A stretch of 64,000 nucleotides of DNA from Huiozyma naganishii CBS 8797 (Eukaryota; Ascomycota; Saccharomycetes; Saccharomycetales; Saccharomycetaceae): contig NC_035927.1 of the NCBI RefSeq assembly GCF_000348985.1, positions 62,001 through 126,000 on the forward strand, in the 5' to 3' direction. Shown in pieces: positions 20,473 to 30,257 of the stretch. Both the position numbers and the translations under genes were made by a program. The notes beneath the pieces were generated by a model that had not been told where the DNA came from, did not search any database, and saw nothing but the letters and a program-made list of their open reading frames with translations. Position 1 is the first letter of the stretch. The number at the start of each line of letters is the position of its first letter.

Positions 20473-21378
20473 CTACGCCATGAGCCACATGAGGACGGAC
20501 TGCCAGACGAAGCCGTAGACGAAGAGGAAGTAGTTGCATTGCTTGACCGTAGACTTCTTGACGCCGATGATATCCGCGACTGCGTCGTTGAAGAGGTTGA
20601 ACTTGACTGAGCGGAGGAGGAACACTCCGAACGCGACGAACAGGTACACTGTGCCCAGTATGCCGACCCAGCGGGGTTTCTTGGGGAGCAGCAGCGCGAG
20701 GGTCAAGGGGACAAACTTGTACCCAACGTAGCAAGTAAGTTCGGTGACGCTTGCCGTTGGTGACGCCGTGTGCACCAGCAAGTACAGCCCCAGTTTGAGG
20801 ATGCAAAGGTCGAGGGCGACGAAGGCGAGGATCGAGGACAGCTTGTAGTAGAGGTTCTCCGGGTTGAACGCGCCTGCAAGGCCCTGCTTGATGTTCCACA
20901 CGAGAATGTACGTCACGAGCGCCATCAATGGGACGTACATGTCTGGAGAGTTCTCATCTTCGATGGGTGAGAGGAAAGTGACCGTTGGGCCAGTGCCACT
21001 GGCCCCATTGCCACTGGGACCACCCGCTGGGGTGCGTTGCCAGTTGTTCCCCTTGAGGAACGGTAGCAATATCTGGCGGATCTTGGCAAACACGAACGAC
21101 GTCGAGACCTGGAAGTAGTGCGAGAGGTACGCGGACCCAGTTGCGGCACGGGACACTGTCTCCTGAAACTGACTGAAGTTCTCCTGCCCGATAAAGCTCG
21201 AGAACGCGTTCTGGCCCAACTGGAACGCCATCGACCCTGCTGGTCCAACGTTCATCTGCGAACCTTGCTGAGGCTGCTGCTGTTGCTGCTGAACGTGCTG
21301 TTGCGGCTGCTGCAGTGGCACCCTGTCGTTGACGGACCCCTGCCCGCCGTCCAGATTGTAGTACGGATTGTAAGCCAT
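20473..21378 (-). CDS. YIF1: Yif1, ER-to-Golgi transport membrane protein
   Basis: A 301-residue protein (S. cerevisiae 314) starting at the ATG at 21378. The cytosolic N-terminal half has a Gln-rich run (about residues 23-40) and the family FIGQENFSQFQETV segment; the C-terminal half has about five membrane segments (from residue 150), ending SVLMWLMA at the very C-terminus. Yif1 works with Yip1 and Yos1 in COPII vesicle docking and binds Ypt1-type Rabs. The gene is divergent from POL2. Confidence 0.93.
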   Translation of the reverse strand: MAYNPYYNLDGGQGSVNDRVPLQQPQQHVQQQQQQPQQGSQMNVGPAGSMAFQLGQNAFSSFIGQENFSQFQETVSRAATGSAYLSHYFQVSTSFVFAKIRQILLPFLKGNNWQRTPAGGPSGNGASGTGPTVTFLSPIEDENSPDMYVPLMALVTYILVWNIKQGLAGAFNPENLYYKLSSILAFVALDLCILKLGLYLLVHTASPTASVTELTCYVGYKFVPLTLALLLPKKPRWVGILGTVYLFVAFGVFLLRSVKFNLFNDAVADIIGVKKSTVKQCNYFLFVYGFVWQSVLMWLMA

Positions 21379-21726
21379 CGTGTGCTGCTGTCGTATTGCT
21401 CTTGTAGTAGTTGTAGCAGTTGTAGTATGTTCTTGTTGGACCGGTTTTCACGTTTTGGCGCAGTTCTTAACTATGGGGAGTGTGTTAAGACGCGGTGTTT
21501 TGGCCGTATGTGAGGGCTTGTGGCCACGCGGTTGACAGAATGAGGGTTTACTACACGGGATGGTGCTGCCGTGATGCGCTGAGGGTCTCGTAACTGTCTT
21601 CTTCCGCCACTTCACGAGGTTTGCTTTCGTTGCGTCGTCGGCGCGTAAATTTAAAGCGAAGACGAAACGAAGACACTACTACATCTACATCTACAACATA
21701 CAAGAACAGGACGGTAACGGCCAGTG
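21379..21726. promoter_or_regulatory. Divergent promoter of YIF1 and POL2
   Basis: A 348-base spacer. ACGCGG at 21526-21531 and CGCGT at 21642-21646 resemble the MBF (ACGCGT) core expected for a gene expressed at G1/S such as POL2, but neither is a perfect site. Nothing else stands out. Confidence 0.35.
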
Positions 21727-24700
21727 ATGTCTGCGTACATGGGACCGAGGGCACGCAAGGGAGCGTCGACAGCGCGATTTGTGAAGGGTGCGCAGGGGAC
21801 CGCTAATGGCGGTGGCGCGAACCCGTTCGCGGTCGTCGCGCAGCAGTTGTTGCAGACGCAGCGGGTCGACGAGATAGACGCCGTGATGGGGTTTGAACGG
21901 TACAGACCGCCGCAGTTCAGTGGCGGGGACGCCTCTGGGCAGGTGCCCGGGCGCGTTGGATGGCTGGTGAACATGCACCCCGTGGTCGTGTCGCTGGAGT
22001 CCGTTCACGGTTCCTCCAGTGGTAGTGGTGCCGGTGGTATCGCCGGTGTGGACTTCTACTTTCTAGATGAGGAAGGTGGTGGGTTCAAGTCCACGCTCAC
22101 TTATGATCCTTACTTCTTTGTGACTGTGACGGACGATCGAATGCTCAACGATGTAGAAGAGTACCTCAAGAAATTGCTCGAGGGAACGCTAAAGAACATT
22201 GAGGCCCTTCAAAAGGAGGATCTGTCCCTAGACAACCATCTGATAGGGTTGAAGAAACCGCTCATCAAATTGTCGTTTGTCAACAACAACCAGCTGTTCG
22301 AGGCAAGAAGACTACTTAGACCCATCCTTCAAGAGAACTCCAATACCAAGACACAACGGAACATATACAGACCCCACGCAGTGGAAAACACAGTGGGAGA
22401 TGCTAAAAGATTCATTGATGAAATTAGAGAATACGACGTGCCCTACCACGTAAGAGTGTCCATCGACAGGGACGTCCGTGTTGGGAAATGGTACAACGTG
22501 ACGGATCTCGGGTTCCTCGAGTGCCCTGAGAAAGTCGCGTTCGCGGACCCAGTGGTCCTTGCCTTCGATATCGAGACAACGAAGCCACCGCTCAAGTTCC
22601 CAGACGCCGCAGTGGACCAGATCATGATGATCTCGTACATGATCGACGGAGACGGGTACCTCATCACTAACAGGGAGATCATTTCAGAGGACATTGAGGA
22701 TTTCGAGTATACGCCGAAACCGGAGTTCCGCGGCCAGTTCGCCATCTTCAACGAGCAGGACGAGCTCGCGTTGCTCCAGCGGTTCTTCGAACACATCAGG
22801 GACGTCCGTCCGACGGTCATCTCGACTTTCAACGGTGACTTCTTCGATTGGCCCTTCGTCGAGACCAGAGCAAGGATCCACGGACTCGATATGTTCGAAG
22901 AGATCGGGTTTGCGGCAGACTCAGAGGGGGAGTACAAATCCGCATACTGTTGCCACATGGACTGTTTCAGGTGGGTCAAGAGGGATTCGTACCTCCCACA
23001 GGGGTCCCAAGGTCTTAAAGCGGTCACGCAGGCGAAATTGGGGTACAACCCGATCGAACTAGACCCAGAACTCATGACACCGTACGCTTACACGAAACCA
23101 CAACAGCTATCGGAGTACTCCGTTTCGGACGCAGTAGCAACGTACTATCTGTACATGAAGTACGTCCACCCGTTTATCTTCTCCCTGTGCAGTATCATTC
23201 CTCTAAACCCAGACGAAGTGCTCAGGAAGGGGACGGGTACGCTCTGTGAGATGCTGCTCATGGTACAGGCGTACAAGAACAATATCCTGCTACCGAACAA
23301 GCACACGGACCCGATAGAGAGGTTTTACGATGGACATTTACTTGAATCGGAGACATACGTCGGAGGGCACGTCGAGTCCCTAGAGGCCGGTGTCTTCAGA
23401 AGCGATTTAAAGAACGATTTCACAATTGACCCCACAGCGGTCGATGAACTGCTCGCGGACTTACCAGCGACTCTAAAATTCTGCATTGAGAAGGAGAACA
23501 ACTGCTCCCTCGACAAAGTGACCAACCTCGAAGAGGTCAAAGAACAAATCACAAACAGCTTGCTGCAACTCAAGGAAAACAGGAAAACTCACGAATTGCC
23601 TCTCATCTACCACGTCGACGTCGCATCCATGTACCCAAACATCATGACGACAAACAGATTACAACCGGACAGTATCAAAACGGAGAGGGACTGTGCCAGT
23701 TGCGACTTCAATAGACCGGGCAAGACGTGTGCCCGCAGACTGAAGTGGGCATGGAGAGGCGAGTTCTTTCCGGCCAAGATGGACGAGTACAACATGATCA
23801 AAAGAGCGCTGCAGAACGAGACTTTCCCCAACAAGAATAAGTTCTCACAGAAGCCGATCCTGACTTTCGACGAACTGAGCTACGCCGACCAGGTGGCACA
23901 CATCAAAAAGAGACTCAGTGAGTACTCCAGGAAAGTCTACCACAGAGTCAAAGTGTCCGAGGTCGTCGAGAGAGAAGCGATCGTCTGCCAAAGGGAAAAC
24001 CCATTTTACGTCAACACGGTGCGTTCGTTCCGTGACAGACGGTACGAATTCAAGGGACTCGCGAAAACGTGGAAGGGGAAGGCATCTAAGATAGATCCTG
24101 CTGATAAACACGAAAAGGACGAGGCGACCAAAATGGTTGTGTTGTATGACTCCTTGCAACTTGCACACAAAGTCATCTTGAATTCCTTCTACGGTTACGT
24201 CATGAGGAAAGGTTCTCGTTGGTATTCGATGGAAATGGCAGGGATAACGTGTCTGACGGGTGCTACTATCATCCAAATGGCAAGATCCCTTGTAGAGAGA
24301 GTCGGAAGACCGTTGGAGCTCGATACAGACGGTATTTGGTGTATTTTGCCCAAATCTTTCCCGGACAATTACACTTTCAAGCTTGAAAACGGAAAGAAAT
24401 TGTACCTGTCGTACCCGTGCTCCATGCTGAATTACAGAGTGCACCAACAGTTTACCAACGATCAATACCAAGAACTGGTAGACCCTGAGAAGCTTAAGTA
24501 CGAGACACACTCTGACAACTCCATTTTTTTTGAAGTGGACGGGCCTTACAGGGCTATGATTTTGCCCACCTCAAAGGAGGAAGGTAAAGGTATCAAAAAA
24601 AGATACGCCGTGTTCAACGAGGATGGGTCCCTAGCAGAGTTGAAGGGTTTTGAACTGAAGAGACGTGGTGAATTACAGTTGATCAAAAACTTTCAAAGTG

Positions 24701-27700
24701 ATATCTTCAAGTTGTTCTTGGAGGGGGATTCCTTGCAAAATTGTTATAATGCGGTTGCAACGGTGGCCAACAGATGGCTCGACGTTCTTGATACGGAGGG
24801 GAAAATGCTGGAGGACGAAGATTTGATTGAACTTATTTGCGAGAATAGAAGCATGTCGAAGACTTTAAAGGAGTACGAGGGTCAAAAATCGACTTCTATC
24901 ACCACAGCCAAGCGTCTCGGTGACTTCTTAGGTGAAGAAATGGTGAAGGACAAAGGTCTACAATGTAAATACATTATCAGTAGCAGACCGGCAAATGCGC
25001 CAGTCACAGAAAGGGCCATTCCCGTTGCCATTTTCTCCGCTGATATCGCCATCAAACGATCTTTCCTAAGACGTTGGACCGCTGACCCATCCCTGGATAA
25101 CTTTGACATCCGGACAATTATAGACTGGGGATACTACAAGGAAAGACTGGGTTCCACTATCCAAAAAATTATTACAATTCCTGCAGCGCTACAGAATGTC
25201 GAGAACCCAGTTCCAAGGGTTGTCCATCCTGATTGGTTGAAGAAGAAGATCAATACCATGAACGACAAATTCAAACAAACCTCTCTAAACAGATTCTTCA
25301 CCAAAACTAGCGACATTCCAGTAGCAGGCAAAATCCAGGATATCGAGGACATACTTTATAAAGGTACGGAAGAGCCCCGGCCAAAAAAATTGAGTGGTAA
25401 AGTTTCCAGGAAAAACAGACTTGCAAAGAGGAAGCGTGATCAAAAGGAAGTTGAAGACTCATTGACGCTTCCAAAAGAATGCCCATCGATGCATGAGGAT
25501 TATGTAGGGTGGCTAAAATATCAGAAAATTAAGTGGAAAATTCAGGCAAGAGACAGAAAGCGCAGAACCCAACTATTTGGTGATAATAATAGAACTGTTG
25601 ATAGATCGGCATTGGGTAATATGGTAAGGAAGCAAGCAGAAACGTACGCCAATGCTACGTGGGAAATTCTGCAATATAGAAAGACAAACGAACCCGGGGT
25701 ATTAGAAGTTCATATTCTCATCAATGGTAAAATCCAGCAATTGCGATTCAAGATACCCAAGACAGTCTACGTTAAGCTCAAGACAAATGTGGCATCACTT
25801 GGTCCAATTCAAGATTGCATGGTAGAAAAATCGAACGCCACTCTTCCAAACCACCCGCAAATCAATCGCTATCCTTCTGGGAGTTTGTTCAAATTAACTC
25901 TCCCGGAATTAGTTTATCGTGAGGAGCTCGAGAAACGATCAAGTGTGTTAAACGATGATAATGTACTTGGTATATTTGAGGGAGCTGTGGATATTACTCA
26001 ACATGCAGTTATGGAGTTAGGCTCTTCTGTCAGGTTCAATTCAAATACACTTGGCTCGCTTGGGAAGGGACTTCAGAACGGTTTTGACATGAAAAGTCTA
26101 AACATGACCGATAATGAACGGTATATGAGCAGATTCAAAAGCGATACCGCTTACTTACTGCACTTTACAACTAACATTGGATACGAATTTTTCATTCTAT
26201 TTAAATCGTGGAATGAGGAAATTGAAATATTCACCCTAAAACCGTCGATACAGGCACAAGGGATTACTGAACAGATGATCACAAAGATTTACTCAGATTT
26301 ATTTGAGAAGAGAATGGATAAACTAAGAGAGTTTTCAAGATTTATCGATTTCAAAGAAACGGTGGCATTTAATCTACACAGTTTCACAGATCTGAACAAA
26401 TTGACGAGACACTTAACTGTGTCCATTGGTAAGATGAAAGAGGAAAAAGGCCAACAATTCTTAATGCTTTTGAAGTCTCCTTCTAACAAGAAGTTAACTA
26501 GCAAAATAAAAAATCTGCGGACCCTACCAGTGCTCGAGCTTGCTACAACACCACTAACGCTGCCTCAACTCAACTGGCAATCCAATCTTTGTTCTAAAAT
26601 CATCAACCAAATATTTTCATGCAGCTCATGGGTGGCCCATATGGTCAAAGTTGCTCGTTATAGCAATATTCCGGTCTGTAACCTGCAGCTGGATAACATG
26701 GGCTATGTTATCGATGTTTTGTACGCCAGAAAGCTAAGACACGAAAATATAGTATTGTGGTGGAATGAGAATGGCCCGCTTCCGGATTTGGCTGGTATTG
26801 AAAAGGAGTACGACCCGAATATTTCAGGAATCATGCAAGAGCTTTCTTTCCCAGATGTCAATACCCCTGACATTTACGATAAAACTGTGCTTGAAATTCA
26901 GATCCGTAATTTGACGATCAATACCGTTCTGGCATCCACTTTGATTAATGAAGCTGAAGGAAGCGACCTCACAAATGTTGAGTCGAGCGCTATGAACTCA
27001 GCTAGCTCTGAGAAGAACTCTGTTTTTGTTGAAGATGCTTTTAACGCCGAATCTTTAACCGTTTTGAAAAACTTATTGAAAGACTGGTGGGAAGAGGCCT
27101 TGAATGAAGATTTTACGGCTGATCTTTTAGTGAATGCATTCATAAGCTGGGTTCAGAATCCAGAATCATGTTTATTCGACATTCTCCTGAGGTATCATGT
27201 GCACAATTTGACCAGAAAGTCACTGCTGCAATTACTCAACGAATTCAATAGCTTGGGGTCCACAGTAATTTTTGCAGATCGAAACAAACTAATGGTCAAA
27301 ACGAATAAGTTTGTACCTGAAAACTGTTACGCTTATAGTGAGTACATGGTGAAGGCGGTGAAGGTGAACCCATTATTCAAGTACATTGATCTGAGGATTG
27401 AAAAATATTGGGATGTGCTGATATGGATGGACAAATTTAACTTCGGTGGTTTGGCGTGTTCAACTATACAAGACAAAGATGAACAGGATTATGATGCCTA
27501 TTCCGTATGGCAAATAAAGAACACGCTGCCCCCCATTTTCCAAACAGAGTTTGATGACTGGATGGCTATTATTTTGGATAGCATGACGAAAACCAAACGA
27601 ACTTACTTTGAAAAGAACATGGGTACTCAAAGGGCCACACAGATCATACAGACAAAGAAGTCATCAGATGGCGGTGATGAAGAAGTAAACTCGTTGAGTA

Positions 27701-28368
27701 ACTTCACTGAACTGTTCGCCAAACCGCTGATAAAAAGAGTCAAAAAACTATATCGGAATCAGCAGGAGTTTATTTTGGATCCTCAGTACTTGGAGGACTA
27801 TAAATTTCCAGAGTTACCTGGGTTATATTTGCCACTTAAAAACCCCTTATTGGAACTGGTCAAGGACTTATGTCAGGTAATGTCTCTTTCCAAGATTACG
27901 TTGTTGGAGGTAAGGGCCCTGCGGAAAGAGTTATTGAAGCTTTTTGAAATTCGTGAATTTGCCAAAGAAGCAGAGTTCAGCAATCCGTGTAAGAACTTGA
28001 TAATAAACGAGGTTACCTGTAGATATTGCTTCCACGCGACTTCCATTGATTTCTGCAGGATGGATTCATCCGGCGACTTTAGTTGCATGAATTGTCATAA
28101 GGACTTTGATAGAGACTTGTTACAAGAGTTTTTGATTCAAAAGTTATGTTCTGAGAGTGACAATTTTGTCTCTCAGGACTTGCACTGTTCCAAATGCCAC
28201 AAGATCAAGATGGATTATATGAGTACCCATTGTACCTGCTCTGGTAAATGGGTAAACTCTGCCAAAACGCTGGATCTTGAAAACCAAGTGGTAATTTACA
28301 GACAGGTCGCTGACTATTTCAAATTTGATCTGTTGAAAGATACCATTCAAGAGCTGCACCAGCATTAA
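21727..28368 (+). CDS. POL2: Pol2, catalytic subunit of DNA polymerase epsilon
   Basis: A 2213-residue protein (S. cerevisiae 2222). The first ATG is 21727, just after an in-frame GTG. The order is: N-terminal domain; 3'-5' exonuclease with FDIETTKPP (about residue 280, catalytic Asp and Glu) and FNGDFFDWPF (about 368); polymerase motif A DVASMYPNI (about 631); the CysX iron-sulphur ligands C656, C659 and C668 plus a fourth Cys near 754; motif C DTDG near 864; an inactive second polymerase-like half; and C-terminal CysA/CysB zinc modules from residue 2098 (CRYC, CMNC, CSKC, CTC). All catalytic residues look intact. It is the leading-strand replicase and binds Dpb2 through the C-terminus. The first third is much richer in G+C than the remainder. 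ORC5, next to POL2 in S. cerevisiae, is absent here. Confidence 0.98.
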   Translation: MSAYMGPRARKGASTARFVKGAQGTANGGGANPFAVVAQQLLQTQRVDEIDAVMGFERYRPPQFSGGDASGQVPGRVGWLVNMHPVVVSLESVHGSSSGSGAGGIAGVDFYFLDEEGGGFKSTLTYDPYFFVTVTDDRMLNDVEEYLKKLLEGTLKNIEALQKEDLSLDNHLIGLKKPLIKLSFVNNNQLFEARRLLRPILQENSNTKTQRNIYRPHAVENTVGDAKRFIDEIREYDVPYHVRVSIDRDVRVGKWYNVTDLGFLECPEKVAFADPVVLAFDIETTKPPLKFPDAAVDQIMMISYMIDGDGYLITNREIISEDIEDFEYTPKPEFRGQFAIFNEQDELALLQRFFEHIRDVRPTVISTFNGDFFDWPFVETRARIHGLDMFEEIGFAADSEGEYKSAYCCHMDCFRWVKRDSYLPQGSQGLKAVTQAKLGYNPIELDPELMTPYAYTKPQQLSEYSVSDAVATYYLYMKYVHPFIFSLCSIIPLNPDEVLRKGTGTLCEMLLMVQAYKNNILLPNKHTDPIERFYDGHLLESETYVGGHVESLEAGVFRSDLKNDFTIDPTAVDELLADLPATLKFCIEKENNCSLDKVTNLEEVKEQITNSLLQLKENRKTHELPLIYHVDVASMYPNIMTTNRLQPDSIKTERDCASCDFNRPGKTCARRLKWAWRGEFFPAKMDEYNMIKRALQNETFPNKNKFSQKPILTFDELSYADQVAHIKKRLSEYSRKVYHRVKVSEVVEREAIVCQRENPFYVNTVRSFRDRRYEFKGLAKTWKGKASKIDPADKHEKDEATKMVVLYDSLQLAHKVILNSFYGYVMRKGSRWYSMEMAGITCLTGATIIQMARSLVERVGRPLELDTDGIWCILPKSFPDNYTFKLENGKKLYLSYPCSMLNYRVHQQFTNDQYQELVDPEKLKYETHSDNSIFFEVDGPYRAMILPTSKEEGKGIKKRYAVFNEDGSLAELKGFELKRRGELQLIKNFQSDIFKLFLEGDSLQNCYNAVATVANRWLDVLDTEGKMLEDEDLIELICENRSMSKTLKEYEGQKSTSITTAKRLGDFLGEEMVKDKGLQCKYIISSRPANAPVTERAIPVAIFSADIAIKRSFLRRWTADPSLDNFDIRTIIDWGYYKERLGSTIQKIITIPAALQNVENPVPRVVHPDWLKKKINTMNDKFKQTSLNRFFTKTSDIPVAGKIQDIEDILYKGTEEPRPKKLSGKVSRKNRLAKRKRDQKEVEDSLTLPKECPSMHEDYVGWLKYQKIKWKIQARDRKRRTQLFGDNNRTVDRSALGNMVRKQAETYANATWEILQYRKTNEPGVLEVHILINGKIQQLRFKIPKTVYVKLKTNVASLGPIQDCMVEKSNATLPNHPQINRYPSGSLFKLTLPELVYREELEKRSSVLNDDNVLGIFEGAVDITQHAVMELGSSVRFNSNTLGSLGKGLQNGFDMKSLNMTDNERYMSRFKSDTAYLLHFTTNIGYEFFILFKSWNEEIEIFTLKPSIQAQGITEQMITKIYSDLFEKRMDKLREFSRFIDFKETVAFNLHSFTDLNKLTRHLTVSIGKMKEEKGQQFLMLLKSPSNKKLTSKIKNLRTLPVLELATTPLTLPQLNWQSNLCSKIINQIFSCSSWVAHMVKVARYSNIPVCNLQLDNMGYVIDVLYARKLRHENIVLWWNENGPLPDLAGIEKEYDPNISGIMQELSFPDVNTPDIYDKTVLEIQIRNLTINTVLASTLINEAEGSDLTNVESSAMNSASSEKNSVFVEDAFNAESLTVLKNLLKDWWEEALNEDFTADLLVNAFISWVQNPESCLFDILLRYHVHNLTRKSLLQLLNEFNSLGSTVIFADRNKLMVKTNKFVPENCYAYSEYMVKAVKVNPLFKYIDLRIEKYWDVLIWMDKFNFGGLACSTIQDKDEQDYDAYSVWQIKNTLPPIFQTEFDDWMAIILDSMTKTKRTYFEKNMGTQRATQIIQTKKSSDGGDEEVNSLSNFTELFAKPLIKRVKKLYRNQQEFILDPQYLEDYKFPELPGLYLPLKNPLLELVKDLCQVMSLSKITLLEVRALRKELLKLFEIREFAKEAEFSNPCKNLIINEVTCRYCFHATSIDFCRMDSSGDFSCMNCHKDFDRDLLQEFLIQKLCSESDNFVSQDLHCSKCHKIKMDYMSTHCTCSGKWVNSAKTLDLENQVVIYRQVADYFKFDLLKDTIQELHQH

Positions 28369-28439
28369 ATAATACGTAGTAATTTTTTAAGATGATACCG
28401 ATCTGCGCAAATACAGTGTCCAACAAGGTTACTGCCTTT

Positions 28440-28458
28440 GTATATATATATATATATA
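28440..28458. repeat. (TA)n microsatellite in the POL2-LTO1 convergent spacer
   Basis: About nine TA units lie between the two converging stops. TATATA is the yeast efficiency element for 3'-end formation, and it reads the same on both strands, so it could serve both genes. Confidence 0.7.
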
Positions 28459-28556
28459 GTTCTCTAGGCGCACTCTATAACGGCCTCAGAGAGCCGATCA
28501 CTTCGCTCCTATATGCGTACGGTTTGTGAAATGCATGGCATGCAAATATCTTTTCC

Positions 28557-29069
28557 TTACCAGTCGTTTGCTTGGTCCTGAGTAGTTTTTGCCTCAGTGA
28601 CGTCCTCGTCTTCCACAAAACCTTTCATCTCCCCTGCTATCATCCTTGACAATTTTTCGACGTCATCAAAATTCAAGGACTTCCCATTTTGCTCGTTACC
28701 AGTTGTTTTGTTCTTCTCCTTGACCAATCGCTGTACACTCAATAGTATGGTCCTAAACTTGTTCTTCAGTTTAACAAGTACTTTCTCTAGATTTTCCACG
28801 TTCTCCTCATCGTTATTCATCTCAATGGTACATATCAGAGAACGGATGGTGTTTATGTTTTTATCGAGCATCGCGTTCCCCAACTCCAACGATTCAAACA
28901 TCCCACAGAGACCTAGCATCTGACCCAAGAGCACATATCTTTGGAAACCAACTTGTAGCCCAAACTGCTTTCCCTCGAGGAAATTGTTCTTCAAGTTTTC
29001 GTTCTGGCCCTCTTCTAAACCCTCCTGGTAGAACTTCTCTTCTAGATTTAACAGCTCGTCAAATTCCAT
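28557..29069 (-). CDS. LTO1: Lto1, adaptor for iron-sulphur cluster delivery to Rli1
   Basis: A 170-residue protein (S. cerevisiae about 162-198, depending on the start). The ATG at 29069 gives MEFDELLNLEEKFYQEG, the family N-terminus; the frame has two extra codons upstream from TTG. The deca-GX3 motif (glycines every fourth residue, EGLEEGQNEN through EGKQFGLQVGFQR, residues 15-45) binds the partner Yae1. The protein ends in NDW; the C-terminal tryptophan is the known docking signal for the cytosolic iron-sulphur assembly complex. It converges on POL2. Confidence 0.93.
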   Translation of the reverse strand: MEFDELLNLEEKFYQEGLEEGQNENLKNNFLEGKQFGLQVGFQRYVLLGQMLGLCGMFESLELGNAMLDKNINTIRSLICTIEMNNDEENVENLEKVLVKLKNKFRTILLSVQRLVKEKNKTTGNEQNGKSLNFDDVEKLSRMIAGEMKGFVEDEDVTEAKTTQDQANDW

Positions 29070-29688
29070 TCTCAAGATTGTAATCCGACAGTTTGGACAG
29101 CTGATGGTAAGCGCACAAACACTCTTACATACGTATACAACTTTATGCTCTCTGGCAGGTCATCGAATCCTGGATATTATTAATCAAAAGAAGAAAATAA
29201 ACTCGACGGGAAGAGATGTAAAAAGAGGTCGTCAACTCTGGGTATCAAATTAGCAGGAAGGTTTTTTGATTTGGTTGGGGTTGTAGGAAGTGTGGTGTCT
29301 GTTCTGTTTATTTATTATGTGAATTGCTGAGTGTGGTGCATTTTATTCGTGCCGTATTCACCTTTGTAGGACCTTACAGAAAGGTACTTGCAATGCCATT
29401 GTAAACACTACGTATAATATACGAGGGGACATAAGTTGACATACAGGTCAAAGTGCAAGTAACGTGAGACTTTCATTCACTCAATTACGTTATACATACA
29501 ATTCTAGATCTCGAAGAGATGCTATTTTAAGATGACGAACACTCAAGAACCTAAAATATGACGTTAGCTAGGGGTATTACACACCTTATATATAGCCGTA
29601 TGTGACGAGTTTGTTCCTGGGAATCTTGGTAAGCGATACTTTAATGCTAAATTCCTCGGGCCGAACCGGTGTAGACAAACGAGTTACT
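29070..29688. other. LTO1 promoter and ATX1 3' region
   Basis: A 619-base spacer between two leftward genes. It is A/T-rich, with TATATA near 29588 close to the ATX1 3' end. I checked it for ORC5 remnants, tRNA boxes and small ORFs and found none that I can support. Confidence 0.4.
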
Positions 29689-29919
29689 TCATATTAGCTG
29701 CGCTCCGACTGATTTACCACCTTTAACCTCTTTCCCGGTCTTTTGGATTTTCTCAAGAACGGTTTCATATGCCAAATCCGTTTGCACATCCACCGTTTGC
29801 TTCTCTAGGGAAACGTCAAATTTGGTCACTTCGGGCTCCATTCTTGTCAAAACTTTGCTAATTGCGTTTGAGCAGGCCGAGCACGTCATCACGACGTCGA
29901 ACTGGTAGTGGTTGCTCAT
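29689..29919 (-). CDS. ATX1: Atx1, cytosolic copper chaperone
   Basis: A 76-residue ferredoxin-like metal-binding protein (S. cerevisiae 73) starting at the ATG at 29919. The Cu(I) site is MTCSAC (residues 11-16); most homologues have Gly before the second Cys, so the Ala is a mild variant. KTGKEVKGGK near residue 60 includes the loop lysine that faces the copper. Atx1 passes copper to the Ccc2 ATPase in the secretory pathway for Fet3 maturation. It lies between LTO1 and DSL1, as in S. cerevisiae. Confidence 0.95.
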   Translation of the reverse strand: MSNHYQFDVVMTCSACSNAISKVLTRMEPEVTKFDVSLEKQTVDVQTDLAYETVLEKIQKTGKEVKGGKSVGAQLI

Positions 29920-30257
29920 TCTGGGGGGTTGCGGGTTTTCCTATACACTCTGTAAACTACAACAACTAGAAGTGATAGACCAACTGGAGGGGTAATGCGA
30001 CTCAGAGACACAAGTTTTTTTATATAACGACTCACAGCATCGCAGATGACCGAATTGCACCTTAATTTGCATTTTCTATTTTTTAAGTCCGTTATTTTAA
30101 CAACTTGCAGCGATACCATAAAACCAGCAGGTAGCTCAATAGAAAAAGACTATAACTTGACGTTTATACGATTCAATATACAGCATCCTTTGATAGTGTT
30201 TCTTTGCTTGATTTTTGGTTTTTGGTTTTACTTCTCGACTTACAAACATAAAACAGT
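29920..30257. promoter_or_regulatory. ATX1 promoter and DSL1 3' region
   Basis: A 338-base spacer, both genes leftward. TTGCACCT near 30055 resembles the Aft1 iron-response core (TGCACC), plausible for ATX1 but unproven. Otherwise A/T-rich, without a gene. Confidence 0.3.

Noticed and set aside
29150..29180. tRNA B-box-like GGTCATCGAATCC
   Set aside because: It has two extra bases compared with the B box and there is no A box or cloverleaf around it.
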